A stretch of 64,000 bases of DNA from positions 248,001 to 312,000 of the forward strand of contig OZ287713.1 of the NCBI GenBank assembly GCA_965649825.1, given 5' to 3'. The DNA comes from Penicillus capitatus (Eukaryota; Chlorophyta). A program made the translations under genes and the position numbers. This document shows, piece after piece, positions 1 through 13,067 of the stretch (positions are counted from its first letter, which is position 1; every line of letters starts with the position of its first letter). The notes beneath the pieces are model-generated. The model was not told the origin of the DNA. It saw nothing but the letters and a program-made list of their open reading frames with translations, and did no database searches.

Positions 1-396
1 CAAATCGTGAACGTGCGTATACCCCTCTCACACGATAAATATGCCTGTCGGATTATGTCTACACGTGTAAAATCTGTTGCCTTCGTGTGTGGATCCTCAA
101 CGCGTCATCTCCTCAGTTTCCAATCTTCTATCATAATGCATTGACCGTGTGCACTTTAATTTAAAACAAAAGATGCTCGCATGAACGTAACGATGAGAGG
201 AAGGACGCTTTGGTTAGTGCTACACAGAGAGATAGAATGAGAGAGGTAGATATTGGAAGGAAGGAACAAAAAATGTCAACTAAACCGCAACAACAATGAT
301 AAGAACGCCAGAGTAACTAACTACGATAACCGTAACCACCTTATAAATCAAGAGATCGTCCATTTGTTGCAAACAGCACTAACAAACACTCTGTTT
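1..396. other. non-coding end of window
   Basis: I see no supported gene. This stretch lies downstream of the stop codon of the minus-strand WD40 gene and probably holds its 3' untranslated region. The short ORFs here have no recognisable composition. Confidence 0.5.
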
Positions 397-3300
397 TTAT
401 TCTCTGTTTCTGTTTTGTCGTACAGAAGCCAGTTCGTTTGCAGGGAATTCTAAGAAATGCACGTGCCCGTTGCCATCGCCCACAACAATGGTATCCGTTT
501 CTCTTTCGCCTGCAAACTGACAGGATGAGATACCGGTATCGGCCAAATAAACCGCTCGCAATTTGCCAGATGTGGCTGTCCACACACGGATGACAGAATT
601 GGTCGAGTACGTCGCTAAGAATCGTCCATCTGGTGAAAATACAGCCCCACACAAATGATCTCCTTGACTTTCCAGAATTCCTAAGCAGCGCCCCTTCACA
701 ATATCCCACAACCAGGCAGTAGTTTCGCCGGCGATCGTGACGGCGCGACGCCAGTAAACGTCGACGGCTAAGAATTCGATCGCTGTTGGATGATCCAGCA
801 CCATGGTGCATTCTCCCGTTGCTAAGTCCCACAGACGTGCGGTCTTATCATAACCAGCTGTCATGCACTTAGTTCCATTGGAATGAACTGTCACAAGATC
901 TACTCCATCTTCATGACCTGCACGACACAGAGATCTCAATGAGGGATCCGATTATCACACCGTCTGTGCCTTCTAGAGTGAGAATAGTAGAATTGGCTTC
1001 GAAGTCCCACAGACGACCCGTGCTATCTTTGCTAACCGTCACTGCCTGAGTTCCGTTTCGCGTCATAACAATTTCGTTGACAGCCGCTGCGTGAACCTGA
1101 ACTCCATCGCGCTCTGCTCGACGCATGAGCCACTGTATCAATTCCATCGTCTCCAGATTCCACAGAGTGATGGTCGAATCGAAAAGGACAATAACAGCAC
1201 GCGACCCATCCGAAGAGACGGCGATGGATTTCAGCCTGCTGCCAGAATGGGGTGGGAGTTTCTTGATACATTCGCCGCTTTCCATATCCCAAACACAAAC
1301 ACACCTGTCACATCCAGTCAAGACATGACCGATGCATCGCCGCCGTCTTACCGATCACCGGAGGCTGTCACAAGACGTGTGCCTTCGACGACGAGAAACG
1401 CAAAGTTGATATTGGACTGCGACCGAATCAGATGCGTCGCGTCGCACGTGGACAAATCCCAGATCAGGATGGTTCGATCCTCGCCGATGGTGATCACCTA
1501 CATACACGCCGCCTGTCACATCAGGCCTCCCATTCGGGACGGCGCATTGCTTTTCTGTTTGTGGGATAATGCAGGATTTTGGTGACTTTGCCGTGATGGA
1601 AGTCCTCCAAGTGCGTCGCCGGAGCAGACAGATCCCAGACCCGCGCCGTCGTATCGGTCGATGCGGTGATGGCAAATCTGCCTTTGTAGGACAGCGCGAT
1701 ACCGTTGATCTCGCCAAAGTGCCCTTTCAGAATACGCAGCGCCGATCCTGTGTTGCCATCCCAGACAATTCCCAACTCATCTCCAGCGACCGTGACCACG
1801 CGTGAGCCATCTTTTGTAATGGCGGCGTCGTTGATCCATGCTCCATGGCCTACCAGCTCACACACTTTGCTCCTTTCCTTCACATCCCATACGATTCCAA
1901 TCGCATCGTCCGACACCGAGACAGCGCGACGACCGTCCTGTGTCACTTTGAGATTATTGATCCTCCCTCGATGTCCTGTGAAGACATGGGAGCAGACACC
2001 CTGCCACAGATCCCAGAGACGCAGTGTTTTGTCGTGTGAGGCAGAGAGCAGGATACCACTGTCGCCTGCAAACGATAGGGAGACAATCCAATCCGAATGC
2101 CCCTCGAGGGTATCGACCAAATTGGCGGATTCCATCATCCAAATGCGAACTTTGAAATCGGCATCGACGGTGGCGACCACACGTGCATCGGGTGATATCG
2201 TTATGTCGTGATGACCAGCCCACTCTTCCCACGTTCGACCTCTGGCTCCAGAAACAGCAGATAAGACATGAAGACAGGTGCCTTGTGCCAGAGACCATAT
2301 CCGCGTGGTCATGTCTTGCGAAGAGGTCACTGCTCGGCGGCATTGGGGATCGACGGCGACAGCGTTGATGCGTTTCGTATGGCCACAGAGTTTGTGTCGC
2401 CACATTCCGGATGGCAGATCGTAGACAATGGCCGTGCAATCCTCGCCGCCAGAGACTAAGACATGTCCATCGTTCGAGAGAGCAAAGCAGGTAACGGCGC
2501 CTTCGTGATCTTCCATCTTCAGTACGAAGTCGCCGATCTCCATGTCCCACACCCGAATCGATCCGTCTGACGAGGCGGTGATCACTTCGAGTCCATTCGG
2601 AGACAGCTCGACTTTGATGATGTTCTCGGTATGGCCTTTGAGAATCAATCTCTGCAGTCCGCCCGCTTGCTCAAGGGATGGGGTCTTGGGCAGAAGATGC
2701 ACTGGCATCGATCGGGATTTCCGATACGGTACTGCCATTCTCCATTCTCGACTTCCTTGTTCACACCATTCCTGGATTCCTGGATTCTGCTGTGCGGATA
2801 TCATCAGTCTGCCTAACATCTGTTCTTTGAGAATATAGAGCGTTGAATGGTCTAGTGATCCGTTGGCCGAAATCTGAAACGCTCGAAGCATCAGCGTGAG
2901 ATCCGGATCTTCTTTGCAGCTAAAGTATCGGCGAAAGTCGGCGACCACGGCTCCCGTTCCATAGCTTCGCAGCTTTGTCTCTAACCAGATGGCATCTCTC
3001 AGCAATGCTGCTAACTCAGATAATCTGCCTGCTCCAGTAAGATGGTACGCGACATTCTGCATAAAGTAGTGATCGTCTGGGACGAGGGCTAAGTCTTGAA
3101 AACCTTGACGGTAGAGATTGATCACTCTCGAATGCATCTCCGGCAGCTGATCCCTCGTTTCTTGCTTCAATCGATCCGAATGCTCCGTATTCATCATGCA
3201 CCACAGGGTGCCGTCTTCTAGTGTTGCCACTCGGATGACCTTCTTTCCTTCCATGACCCAGGCAGCTGCCTCGGCATCGTGCATAGGAATGGGTTGCATA

Positions 3301-5282
3301 AATCCCCATAACATGCACAGCAATGAAAGAGGAAAGGGCACATCGTCTGGGACCACCGCCAACTGCTGATAGCGTCTCTGAAGCTCTGTTGCCAGCGTCT
3401 CCGTGCTGATATTGATTTTGCCCGTGTCCGGCACATCGGCAAACATCCCAGATCCACGTGGGGTGTTCTCTTTGTCGATGCTCCTGCGTTCTGCTGCGAA
3501 GCTGCTGCGGATTAGATTGAGTCGGTCCATTCGAGAGCACGGTCCAAGACCGGTATCGAATATCGACCGGTCCCCTTCGGCATTGGCAGGGGCGAAGTTC
3601 AGCATCGATGTCGGCGGTTCCTGTGGAGGCGGCGGCGGCGGCACGTTGGGCGGCAGGAATGTACGTGGAAACTCTGATGGCAGATCTTGTGGCACCATCT
3701 GACTGCTCCCTTCCGAACCCCGCGACATTCTCTCCGGAATCGTCATGTCTGGTGTCGGCTTCGCTTGCTGAACGGTTCCTGGTCGCGTATAGTGTCCTCC
3801 GGCAATGTCCATGGAGGGGCGGACGAGTCGATGATCTTCCTGGGTCTGCTCTTCGGCGAAGGAGGAACGAACGCCGGAGGATCGGCCAGAGGCAGCCGAT
3901 GCCCTTTGGCTGAAACGATAAGCAAGATGCGGTTCAGAAGCGTAGAACGAGCTGCTGCCGGGTCGGAATCCGCTGTCTCGATGCTCTGGTTCCATGGTAT
4001 CTCTCTCTGATGCACTGACGGTTGTTGCAGAGGAGGTCGTGAGATCTTCGGATGGTGCTTCGTCTGTGCCTTGTTCTGTCTCTTCTCCTAAAATCGCAAG
4101 CTCTTCGGCTGTGAGTTGTCCGAAAGGATTGGACGGTTGAGGCAAGGAGTACGCGTCAAGCAGTGCTTGTTCTTCTGGACTGATTTGGAATTGCGTTGCA
4201 CCCGATGGCGGCGGCGGTTGAGGTATTGGTTGTTGATAAGCTTCTAACAATGCTTGCTCTTCCGCACTCAATTGCGCAAAGGGATGGGAGGAAACGGAAG
4301 AAGACGTATAAAGCGTATGCTCTTCAATCAAGAGCCGATTCTCAGAAGGATGAGGTTGAAGCGGCACCGATGCTTGCGGCTTCTGATAAGCGTCAAGCAG
4401 CGCTTGCTCCTCGGGGGAGATCTGAGCGAGAGGATTCGGTGGTGGCGGTGGTGGTGCTTGCGTCAGTTGCTGAGTCAGCAACGAATGTGGATTATGGACC
4501 AGCTGAGTCAGCAGCTCCAGGTCCGGAGCGGTCAGTTGTTCGAATGTTTTCTTCGTCAGCTGAAGGTAAAGTGGAAGAATCTGTTCGAATCCGAGTCCGG
4601 GAGCCGGTGTTTCTGGGCCAGTCTGCGTCGAGGCGTTTTTCTTTGTCTGGGTCTCGGTGTGACGCGCGCTATCACCGGAAAAGTTCCTGTGCTCGGTAAC
4701 CGGTTCCTCGGGTAATGTACGAAGTCCGCAATGTCCTTCCGCGTATGGGACGGCGTCTGTAAACAAGGTATCCTTATCGGCGTCGGTGCTATCCGCCGAC
4801 GAGCGCTTAGCCGTATCAAACGTAACAGAACTGCGTCTTTTCGAACCTACAATCGCAAATAGGTCTGCCCGTCGTTGTCAGTGAAATTACTTTCACTGGA
4901 ATAGCGTTCTGAGCGTCGTCGTTCAGAAGAAGTCGACCCTCTGGATAAACTGCCCAGACTCGAACCTAAAGCACGTCGTCCGTGCACAAGAGATAGACGA
5001 GGGGTCACATATGCTGTTGACCTCGGTCGGAGTCGGTCGGCCTTTCCCACGAGGCCCGTAGGTCGACGGAGCTGCGACGTGAGTTGCGCGAATCGCGATG
5101 ACTGCTCGTCGTTCGATTGGACGTGACACTCGAATCCTCTCCGTCGTCGACGCAGCTGCGACAAACGGCACGTTGAAATGGAGAGATGGGAGTGGACGCG
5201 TGGCCGACTCGACATAATAGGTGGTGGGTTCTTCAGTCTGTTCTGCTGAGGGAGACTCGTGCTTGGATCCTTCTGACCCCAT
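397..5282 (-). CDS. WD40 protein with APAF-1-type helical domain, lacking NB-ARC
   Basis: Six exons on the minus strand: 5282-5130, 5071-4897, 4846-1551, 1497-1352, 1304-970 and 917-397, giving 1541 aa with every junction in phase. The N-terminus is Ser/Arg rich. It is followed by four degenerate copies of a motif around EEQALLDAY, separated by Pro/Gln linkers. The middle has a winged-helix-like segment (AVVPDDVPFPLSLL) and a helical block (LVPDDHYFMQNVAYHL, then LRDAIWLETKL) of the kind that links NB-ARC to WD40 in APAF-1-type STAND proteins. The C-terminal half carries about 16 WD40 repeats, enough for two propellers. No P-loop or NB-ARC precedes the winged helix. The likely role is a scaffold or sensor, an inference from fold only. 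Start chosen at 5282 because exons 1 and 2 join in phase to the long exon. The last exon could hold one more intron. Confidence 0.8.
918..969 (-). other. GC-AG intron in WD40 gene
   Basis: A 52-bp intron starting GCACAG and ending GTGCAG. Splicing here gives LEGHEDGVDLV, which restores the L-x-GH start of a WD40 repeat. A GT donor 11 bases further in would leave four extra residues (TDGH), so the GC donor is preferred but not proven. Confidence 0.55.
1498..1550 (-). other. GC-AG intron in WD40 gene
   Basis: A 53-bp intron starting GCAATG and ending ATGTAG, with the motif TGATGTGAC inside. Joining it in phase 0 produces a WD40 repeat whose spacing from GKV to VITIGED matches the neighbouring repeat (GEI to AIT) residue for residue. 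No GT donor gives that spacing. Confidence 0.65.
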
Positions 5283-5899
5283 AATGCCGTGCGAGAAGGG
5301 AATTCTCTAAATTTCGCTGATGAGATACCGAGAACTTCAAAGATTGGTCAAGGACGCGTTGACGGTAATGCAAACTCAAATGCGCCTACTGGAAAACGCG
5401 ACGCGAGAAACGACACGTCATCCGAACGATTAATTCGCCGGAGGTAGCTATCAGAAATAATTGAAGGCGGGTCACATCATACATAGTGATAGACGGGTGA
5501 CATTGCTGAAAATGAATGAGATCGATACGGTGAGGGTAGCGCAAGAAATGCCGCCATCACACTTTAACGGAAACGACGACGCCTGTCACGTCAAAGACAA
5601 ATGGCGGCGATCACACGGAAGGATACAACACGCTCGATCGGCCTCGACCTGCCGAACGATGTGTCGTAACGATCGTTTGCTTCATCCAGATGCCGTTACG
5701 TCCGTGAGTGACATACCTGATGCCTAGAACACACATCCTCAGAAATAGACGTCAACAAGATCAACATCCCAACGGCACCGCGCATCCGTGCATACCCTCG
5801 AGACACACATCGTTACCACAACACAACGTCGTTATATCACGTCGAAAAGAGTGAGATGCGTCAAGGGAATGCGGGATAAACATCGTATGAGAGGATGGG
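5283..5899. other. intergenic, tandem minus-strand genes
   Basis: These 617 bp separate the start of the WD40 gene from the end of the Sfi1-like gene. They should hold the 3' end of the latter and the promoter of the former. I see no coding segment. The plus-strand ORFs extending into the next gene look like shadows. Confidence 0.5.
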
Positions 5900-8800
5900 T
5901 TACACAAAAACGGCGTTTCCCACGTCGTCGTCATCGCTATCGTCTGAAGACAGGGAGATGTCGAATGCCTTGTTCGATTTCCATCGAGATTGGATGGCTT
6001 GCCGAAAGGTGTCGTTCTCGGACGACGCGCTGCAACTGGAGTACCGTCTCCCCGATGTCATCTCCTCCTTCGTCAGACCCAGAGACAGATGTAAGGGGAG
6101 ACGCAGACGCCGTCGAATGTGACGCGGTTTCGGTGGCGGCCTTGTGCAAAAGACGGCGCCCTGTCCGTCAATTCCTTGAAGAGACTGGCGCGATTCGAGC
6201 CGGCGAAGAGTGCTTGGAGGAACGAGCGCTGATAAGAGCGTGGGCGTCGGCTGTCGTCCAACGTGCCGCGATCTCGCCAACCACTCCAGCGAGAGATTCT
6301 GCGGATCTTGTCGACCAGATGTGCCTACATGATCAAACAGAGACGAAATCGCATTTGAGACGGCGACGTCGACGTCAGCAGAACGCACCTTTCAAGGAAG
6401 GATCGTCGTCTGCCCGTTCGAAGACTTGTAGAAAATGTATCCACCGAACGGCGTCACCGCCGAAGCGCCCAACGAACGAAACCGAACGCGGGATGTCAGG
6501 AGAGAAGCGCTTTCCGATGACGAGCGTCCGTCGCTGGTCGTTGCTCAACGCCCGGCGTCGATCGAGGGGTCGGATGAGAAGCGGCCGACTGCTAAAGGCA
6601 GTATGACGGCAAGAGATTTCCGGCGATGGCGAAGCCGAATGCCTCGTTGCGCGCTCTTCGTCTTCGATGCCATGGGTTGTCTGCTCAACTGTCGGCGCTT
6701 CCCGAGACCGTCCCACAGTCCTGTCGCATCTCGACTGCTCTGTCCACGAGCTGTCGTACGATTCAGCATTTGCATATGTGTTCTCCGGCGTCACATGTCG
6801 CTAAACGACAAAGACAGAGTAAGCAGGAGGCAAAAGGCGGCGGCGGCTGAACCTTTTGGCATCTGGCTTGTGGCGGAACACAAGACGCCTGGTCTGCCAG
6901 CAGGGCACCATCTCGCCCTCGGCCGCCATCTTCGGGTGCGTTCGTTCGATGGTGAGGATATCCATCTTTCGTGCATTCCTCGATGACGAATGATGCTTTC
7001 TGTACGTTGCTTTCAGATGAGGACGGTTCATAGGAGATTCGGCGGATGTATTTTTCGTCTTCCGGATCAGCTTCATCTGAGCTTCCTTTTCGATGGTCCA
7101 TCGATTTGCCGCCTGACGAAGTACCGCAACAGGAATCTTCTTCCTCAGTCTGGAGCTGCATCGAAGCGACGTCTTCGTCGGAAGCCTCAGAATCAACGGC
7201 CCGGTCGGTAGGCCACGAAACGACGGCAGGAAAGTGCCCCAAATCGCAGGCGGTGGCATTCTCTTCACCCGTATCCTGATCTGATGAATCCGAAAATACG
7301 CAGAATTCTATGCGATCGCTCGTCGAGCTCTTCGCGTCGCCCATCTCATGGAAGTTGACATCCAATGTGAATGCATCGTTGTGCTGGTGCATAATCCTGG
7401 CCAACTGATGAAGGTGTTTGCTCTTGAACAAGATCCCTTCGCGACAGCTGAGCACCATCAGACGCGTTTGGCTGACTCGAATATCGTGTTCAATCAATGG
7501 CGCCATAAACCAAACCAGCAACTCCCTCTAGAGATCACACATTGCTGAGATAAAGAAGCCTTGGTAATGTAAGGTCACACTTTTGACTGCAAGATCTTTT
7601 GTCCGCGGATGCGTGCAAGTTTCTCTATGAGTCTGTAAAGAGTGAGAGTGCTCTCGCCGCCGACACCGACCAGTCCATGCAGTTTTGTCTCCAAGAACTG
7701 CTCTGCCTGTGCCAGGGACGCATGAAGTCGTGTCTGCTCTGCAAAAGCTTCCGCCTCTTGCGCATTGGCACTGATAGCGCCTCGACGTTCACGAGGTCGT
7801 CTCCTGTTCTCTTTCTTCCCAGACAGCTAAGCACATCCACTGAGTGTCCGTCACATCACACAGGTATGCGACACCTTGAGTGCGTCAAACGCTTGACGCA
7901 TGTCGGGATCGACCAGAAATCTCCAGTCCTCTGACTTCATGGGCTGTTCTGTCGCCAGGACCACCATTCTTCGCCACAACAGCACATCTGGCTGCCTCTT
8001 CGAGAACCAGGAGATCAGAGACTTGTGGCGCTTGTCCCTGAGAACAGCGCCACTCACGCATTCCTGCCAGTCACCTCATCACGTGCCATAGTATCCTTGC
8101 TCTTGTGTCGGGCTTGTGTTTGTAGAGAACGGGAACGGCAGGTGTGCTCATCGGATGATGCGTCAAGTCAATCAGCGCGTCGAGAATCCGGAGGATGTCG
8201 ATCTTCTCGAGTCTCTTTCTCTGAGGGATGCTTTGCATGATCTCCGCTCTTTTAATCGACGGACGCCACGGAGATCTCGAAAACGCGACGCTCGGCAAGA
8301 CGACGCATCGATCTCCATCGCCGTCGCTGTCACTCTCGTCATTCACTGAAGAGGCCACGACCTGTCTCCAGCCCTTGAGACAGAGATGTATATGCAGCGC
8401 AAATTCTTGGGTCTGGTGGTGTGCCAGGAGGATCGTCCATTGGAGACGGCGAACGGCAAAGGCCTTCCACGAGCGAAAGCAGCGAACATACCACATGTGA
8501 TTCAGGCGATGCGTCCATGCGTACAACGCAATGGCGGCTGCCGTTTTCTGCTGCCAGATGCGCAACGTACACGACTGCTTGAGAAGAATCTCCTCCGTCG
8601 CATGTCGTCGCATGCTGGCAAAAGCGTTGTTCAGACGGCAGATGTCAGTCAGCCGATGCGTCGCCCTTTCGATGCGTCTAATCCGAAAACACTCTCACGG
8701 TATTTAGCGATCAAGAGAGATACCGGCAACGCCGTTCGCTCATCATCCAATCGACCCATGCATGTAAACATGCCGTCCGTTGCGCCTTTTGCCTCTCACG

Positions 8801-10183
8801 CATCAACCATTCCGACAGAAAAGCAACGAATCCTTCGAACAGCCGTCTCTTGTCTGTCTTCTCTGTCCGGACTTGACGAAACGACTGATCACAGAATTCC
8901 GACCCGTCACACTCAGTAGAACGGTAAGCGGATGGTCGAAGGAGGATACCTGTCGAAGTTGTTTTCCGCGAAGGGCATCGAATTGCCACCAGAGCAGACA
9001 GTGTCGGGCAAGGCCTTCGGCATGACGAACCTCGAGTCTCCGACAAGCCGTCCACAGTCTCTCAAATCGATCGATTCTCTCACAAAAGGCGAAATCCGCT
9101 GCGTCTCTCCTGGGTGCGACCCCTTTGACAATGTCCTTCTTCATTCTGCTCCATTCATACCAATGGCTGATACCCAAATTGCAGCCACAATAGGATTATG
9201 CGTTAGAGAGCGAGGTCGTCACCTGAACAGCAGGCGCATCTCCGCGACGCTCTTTTGCCAGACGATGTTCCGTAAACGACGCGTGGCGGAGAATCTTCGT
9301 CGACGGCGATCGGTCATGACGTCTCTCCAGGATCTGAACAGCTGCCGCTTCAAGGCCATCGGAATTCGTTTTCTAAGAAGACGACGCAGAATTCCGGTCG
9401 TCACCGATGCGCTTGCATCGAGTTGCTTCCACAGCAGCGCCTCCCGATACAGATGCTGTTCTTGAGCGCGTCGGTGACGAGACTCCTCGCATTCAGCCGT
9501 CCACAGACGCCATGTGAATTGCAGTGGCACTTCCACCTGCTCGAAGGAAAGGCGAAGACGGTCACTAACCAACTGAAAATATAAAGTCACGCATTGCGAC
9601 CACTCCTTCCACTCGCGGAAGGTCAAGCCCTTTAGAAACCGCCGACGTGCTCCTTCGACTCGGCAGCATTTCCTCCATGCGAGTAAGATCCCATGAAGTT
9701 CTCTGTTTTGCCGGCTCTGACGGATAGCTCGCAGTCTGGTGGGTGGCAGATCCTTACAACCACCGATTCGGACAATGGACGCCTTACCGAGCCCATCGCC
9801 GACGGGCCAAGCAGATGCGCCAGGCCCTCGAAATCGTCTCCACCGATTCACGAGATCTCGCGCGTTTCTTGTACTCGTGCAGATAGCGATCGATCGATAG
9901 AACTGCCTCGACATCGTCAACCGGCAACCATTCAAGCACCGAATCCGTCGGCGGCATTCCATGCAAACCGCGCGCTGCGTTTGGCACAAGATTTCTTGTC
10001 GACAAACGACGTGTCCAGTCCATGCATCTCTTGTATAATTTTGAGGCGCTTTAGAAGACCAAGTGACACATGCCGCTCATACTTAACCGTGACGCGCCTC
10101 TCGAACGACTGGACTTCCACATCCATTTGTCTGACGTGGCCGATCTCGTTAAACAAGACATCGCAATGAACATCATCCTCCAC
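5900..10183 (-). CDS. Sfi1-like centrin-binding repeat protein
   Basis: Eleven exons on the minus strand. Well-supported introns lie at 9736-9787, 9167-9222, 8678-8723, 8038-8074, 7827-7874, 7528-7580, 6801-6852 and 6325-6388. Likely ones are 8885-8922 and a 34-bp intron near 10040-10075. All phases agree and give about 1267 aa. The first 750 residues contain spaced helical units with Trp-x-x-Trp-like hallmarks (GILLAWRKC, FREWKEW, FSHWYEW, LHAWVDW, FRSWKAF, LISWFSK), typical of Sfi1-type centrin-binding rods at basal bodies and centrosomes. A coiled coil (ANAQEAEAFAEQTRLHASL) follows. The remaining C-terminal third is low-complexity and ends in an Asp/Ser tail. The start is the first ATG in the open frame, and an upstream exon is possible. 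Role at the flagellar base is inferred from family. Confidence 0.7.
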
Positions 10184-10730
10184 TTTCTAAATGAACCCCG
10201 TGGGCAGAGATGTGCTTTCTGTCTAAGAGGACAGGCACTGGACGCCTCAGAAAGCTCCCAGTGACCACCGGTACTCGTGCCCCTCCATTTCCATGACCCT
10301 CAGAAGTTCAGATGGAAGATGGTTAAGGCCGACTTTATGGATGATGCGATTTCGTATCAATTCCTTGGTTGTGCGCCGCACGTCGAACTTCGTTTGGTGA
10401 ACGAATACACTCACTGCCAACGTCGCGTGTTCTTCATCGGCTCAGCGTATTCTTGCGATAATTCGTTTAAGCTTCTCCTATACCATCCTTCGCTTCATTG
10501 TTTTCTCGCCGCGTGCTGTTTACGTTCGCTTTGCGTCCGTTCTCTCGCATACGCCACTTATCCGACATTCTACGACCCTCCAACGCGAAGATTGCGCGCC
10601 ATTACGAGTCATAGTCAGTGGACGGTCCACCGGAGAAACACAGAGCACGGCGTTGGTACGTTCGTTTTTCGACGTCTCCACTGCCTAGCGATTCTGTCCT
10701 CCCGTCAACGACTGGCTGTGTGGCAGAAAA
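10184..10730. promoter_or_regulatory. divergent intergenic region
   Basis: These 547 bp lie between the start of the minus-strand Sfi1-like gene and the ATG of the plus-strand kinase, so they should hold both promoters. I see no TATA box or repeated element that I can assign, and no coding segment. Confidence 0.4.
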
Positions 10731-12239
10731 ATGCCTTTCAAGTGTCCGAGTCCTGGAACGACACTGAACAATGGCCGATACAAGGTCATCCGGGAACTCA
10801 ATACCGGTGGGACTGCGGTCGTATACGAAGCGTATGATTACAAGAAAAACCGAAAATGCGCTCTAAAGGTCAGCAAACACACGACTGCTTCGTCGGATGC
10901 ATATCTGAATCTCATCCATCTGCAGGTTATGAACCTGACGCAGAGGCAATTTGAAGTCGCCATGAAACTATCCAGACGAGAGGTCGGTGCCGTGAGATCT
11001 CACTCACGCCTCTCATCTCATCGTGTCTGTCTGTCTCTAGGTGCTGTTCTCGAGCATGATTCACCACGATAATTTTGTCAAGTTACTCGACGTTTTCTCT
11101 GAGGGAGAACGTCTCCTCGTTCTTGTGGTAAGTGTTCGATGGTGTCGTGTCTGTGGGCCAAGGTATCGTGTTGCATAGTGGGAGCTCATTCCGGGATTCG
11201 ACCTGTTAGATTCATTGAATCAGGCCGGCGGAAAGATGTCGGAGCCGATGGCGGCCTATTTTTTCCTACAGCTACTGCGTGGTGTTGAATTTATGCACGA
11301 TAACGGATTTTGTCATCGCGACCTCAAGGCCGAAAACTGCATGGTCGTGAAAAAAACGCAGAAACTCAAGATTATCGATTTCGGTCTCGCCAGACAACTC
11401 GAATGTGCCGTCACATCGACGTAAGCCCGATGGATTCTCGCCGCTTGATGTGATGTGATGTGACGTTTAGGACGGGTACACCAGATTACTTGGCACCAGA
11501 ATTGCTCGTTACTTCAAAGGCGGAACGGCAAATGATCGATCAACGAGCTGTGGATGTTTGGGCAACCGGAGTGATTCTCTATCTACTCGTCACGGGAACC
11601 TATCCCTTTGAAGATCCAGATGATCCGGAATGCTTCGCCCAAGTCTTCAAGAACATCCGAAAATGCAATCTGAGGCCCTTGCCTGCACACGTTTCGGAAG
11701 GATGCCGGGATCTGCTTCGCACCATCTTCGAAGTCGATCCCGTGAAACGCATTCAACTGAAGAATTTGGTCAACAACAAGTGGCTGAATGAGCAAGCACG
11801 TATCTATGCTGATGGAATCGGACCCTTAAGTGTACAGGAAAACACGCCCAACTATTCCATCAAGAATCTCATGCTTCAACTCCCTATGCATCATCGAAAA
11901 CAAGTAGAGCCCAAGGCGACGGTTCGCCGTTTCTCGATCGTTGTGTGTTAGCAGGCAAGTGTGGCGGCTGTTCCTTTGACGCCAGAGGGTGAGACGGTGC
12001 CGCTTTCAACGTCGCGCAGAGGGATGTCTCTGGATCAGGACAGCGCTCCAGATGTCGAAGATTTTGACGACACTCCGCTATCGGAAGGGCGGCTCATCGA
12101 AGAAGACGGTCATCCGTTGCCTCGACGGGGTTGTGGTTTCCGCTTTATGTTCTCCAAGATCTGCCTTCCTATCGGGCCTCGGCGACAGAACAGATATCGC
12201 AAGAGGCAATCGCGAATCAGTCCTTACGGAGGATTCTAG
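10731..12239 (+). CDS. SnRK2-like serine/threonine protein kinase
   Basis: Five exons, 10731-10982, 11041-11127, 11179-11420, 11471-11903 and 11952-12239, give 433 aa in frame. Kinase motifs in order: glycine loop NTGGTAVVYEA, catalytic Lys in CALKVSK, alpha-C Glu in RREVLFSSM (spanning intron 1), HRDLKAEN, IIDFGLAR, GTPDYLAPE, DVWATGV and TYPFEDPDDP. The last motif and the spacing resemble plant SnRK2 and other SNF1/CaMK-group kinases. A Ser/Pro-rich tail follows the kinase domain and ends in a basic stretch. All catalytic residues are present, so it should be active. Intron 3 carries three overlapping copies of GATGTGA before its acceptor. Substrate unknown. Confidence 0.9.
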
Positions 12240-13067
12240 ACAAGACTGACAGACCGACAGACTAACAGACAGACAGACGCCATGCAGCTGGCGAAGCAGT
12301 TGATCTAGGTGCATAACTCCTTTCGTCTGGAGGCTCGAACTGGTGAGAAGACACCATCCAGATCTTCGAATCGTTCAATAAGAGACATCCCTGAGGGACA
12401 CAAGGTGTTGCAACACTTCAGAAGACGCTGCACGCGACCTGATGGACGATGACGACGACTCCCTTTCTAACTATTTCATGCTGATTCGTTTTTATATGTC
12501 TAAACGAGACCTCGATCATAGTAACACGGTCTGATCTCATCTCGGCCGTGTCGTGGGTGACACAGACAATAAACGCAGCGGACGCAAGTGTAGGATTTGG
12601 AATGATGCATCTGAGATCGCGGCTAAGTTAAGAACAGAAGCTTCATGGATCCTCACCATCTGTCTCAATTTCTGGTCGAAGCACAATACTTACGCTATTC
12701 ATATTTTGTTTACCCTGTGTTGTTGAAATAAACGTGTAGATCGTTTCTTTCACGGGCCGAAAGAATACAGCGACACATTTGATCTGTGTCTCTCTCTGTG
12801 GTTGACGTCGATTGAGACATATCTACAACGATTGAAGTTTTTTTTGTCTCTGCAATTCTTGCATGCATGTTTCAAGGGGGTTGGGGACGTTCCGCAGGTG
12901 GAATGAACCCGTTGCCATGACTAACACAACCAACTTCTGAGTACAATCGCCTGTACTCTCGACATGTAGCTAACGGTCAATCAACCGTCCAACTTTGAGG
13001 ACCGGATGTCTAGGTAGACAAACTGGGATCAATAATTCGGATTGTATACGAAAAAATGCGTTAATCA
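12240..13067. other. convergent intergenic region
   Basis: These 828 bp lie between the 3' ends of the kinase gene (plus) and the IFT140-like gene (minus). They hold an imperfect GACA tetranucleotide repeat at about 12240-12278 and AATAAA-like hexamers near 12570 and 12727. I see no gene. Confidence 0.5.

Noticed and set aside
5788-6606. Plus-strand 272-aa ORF opposite the Sfi1-like gene
   Set aside because: Arg-rich shadow frame opposite exons that splice in phase on the minus strand.
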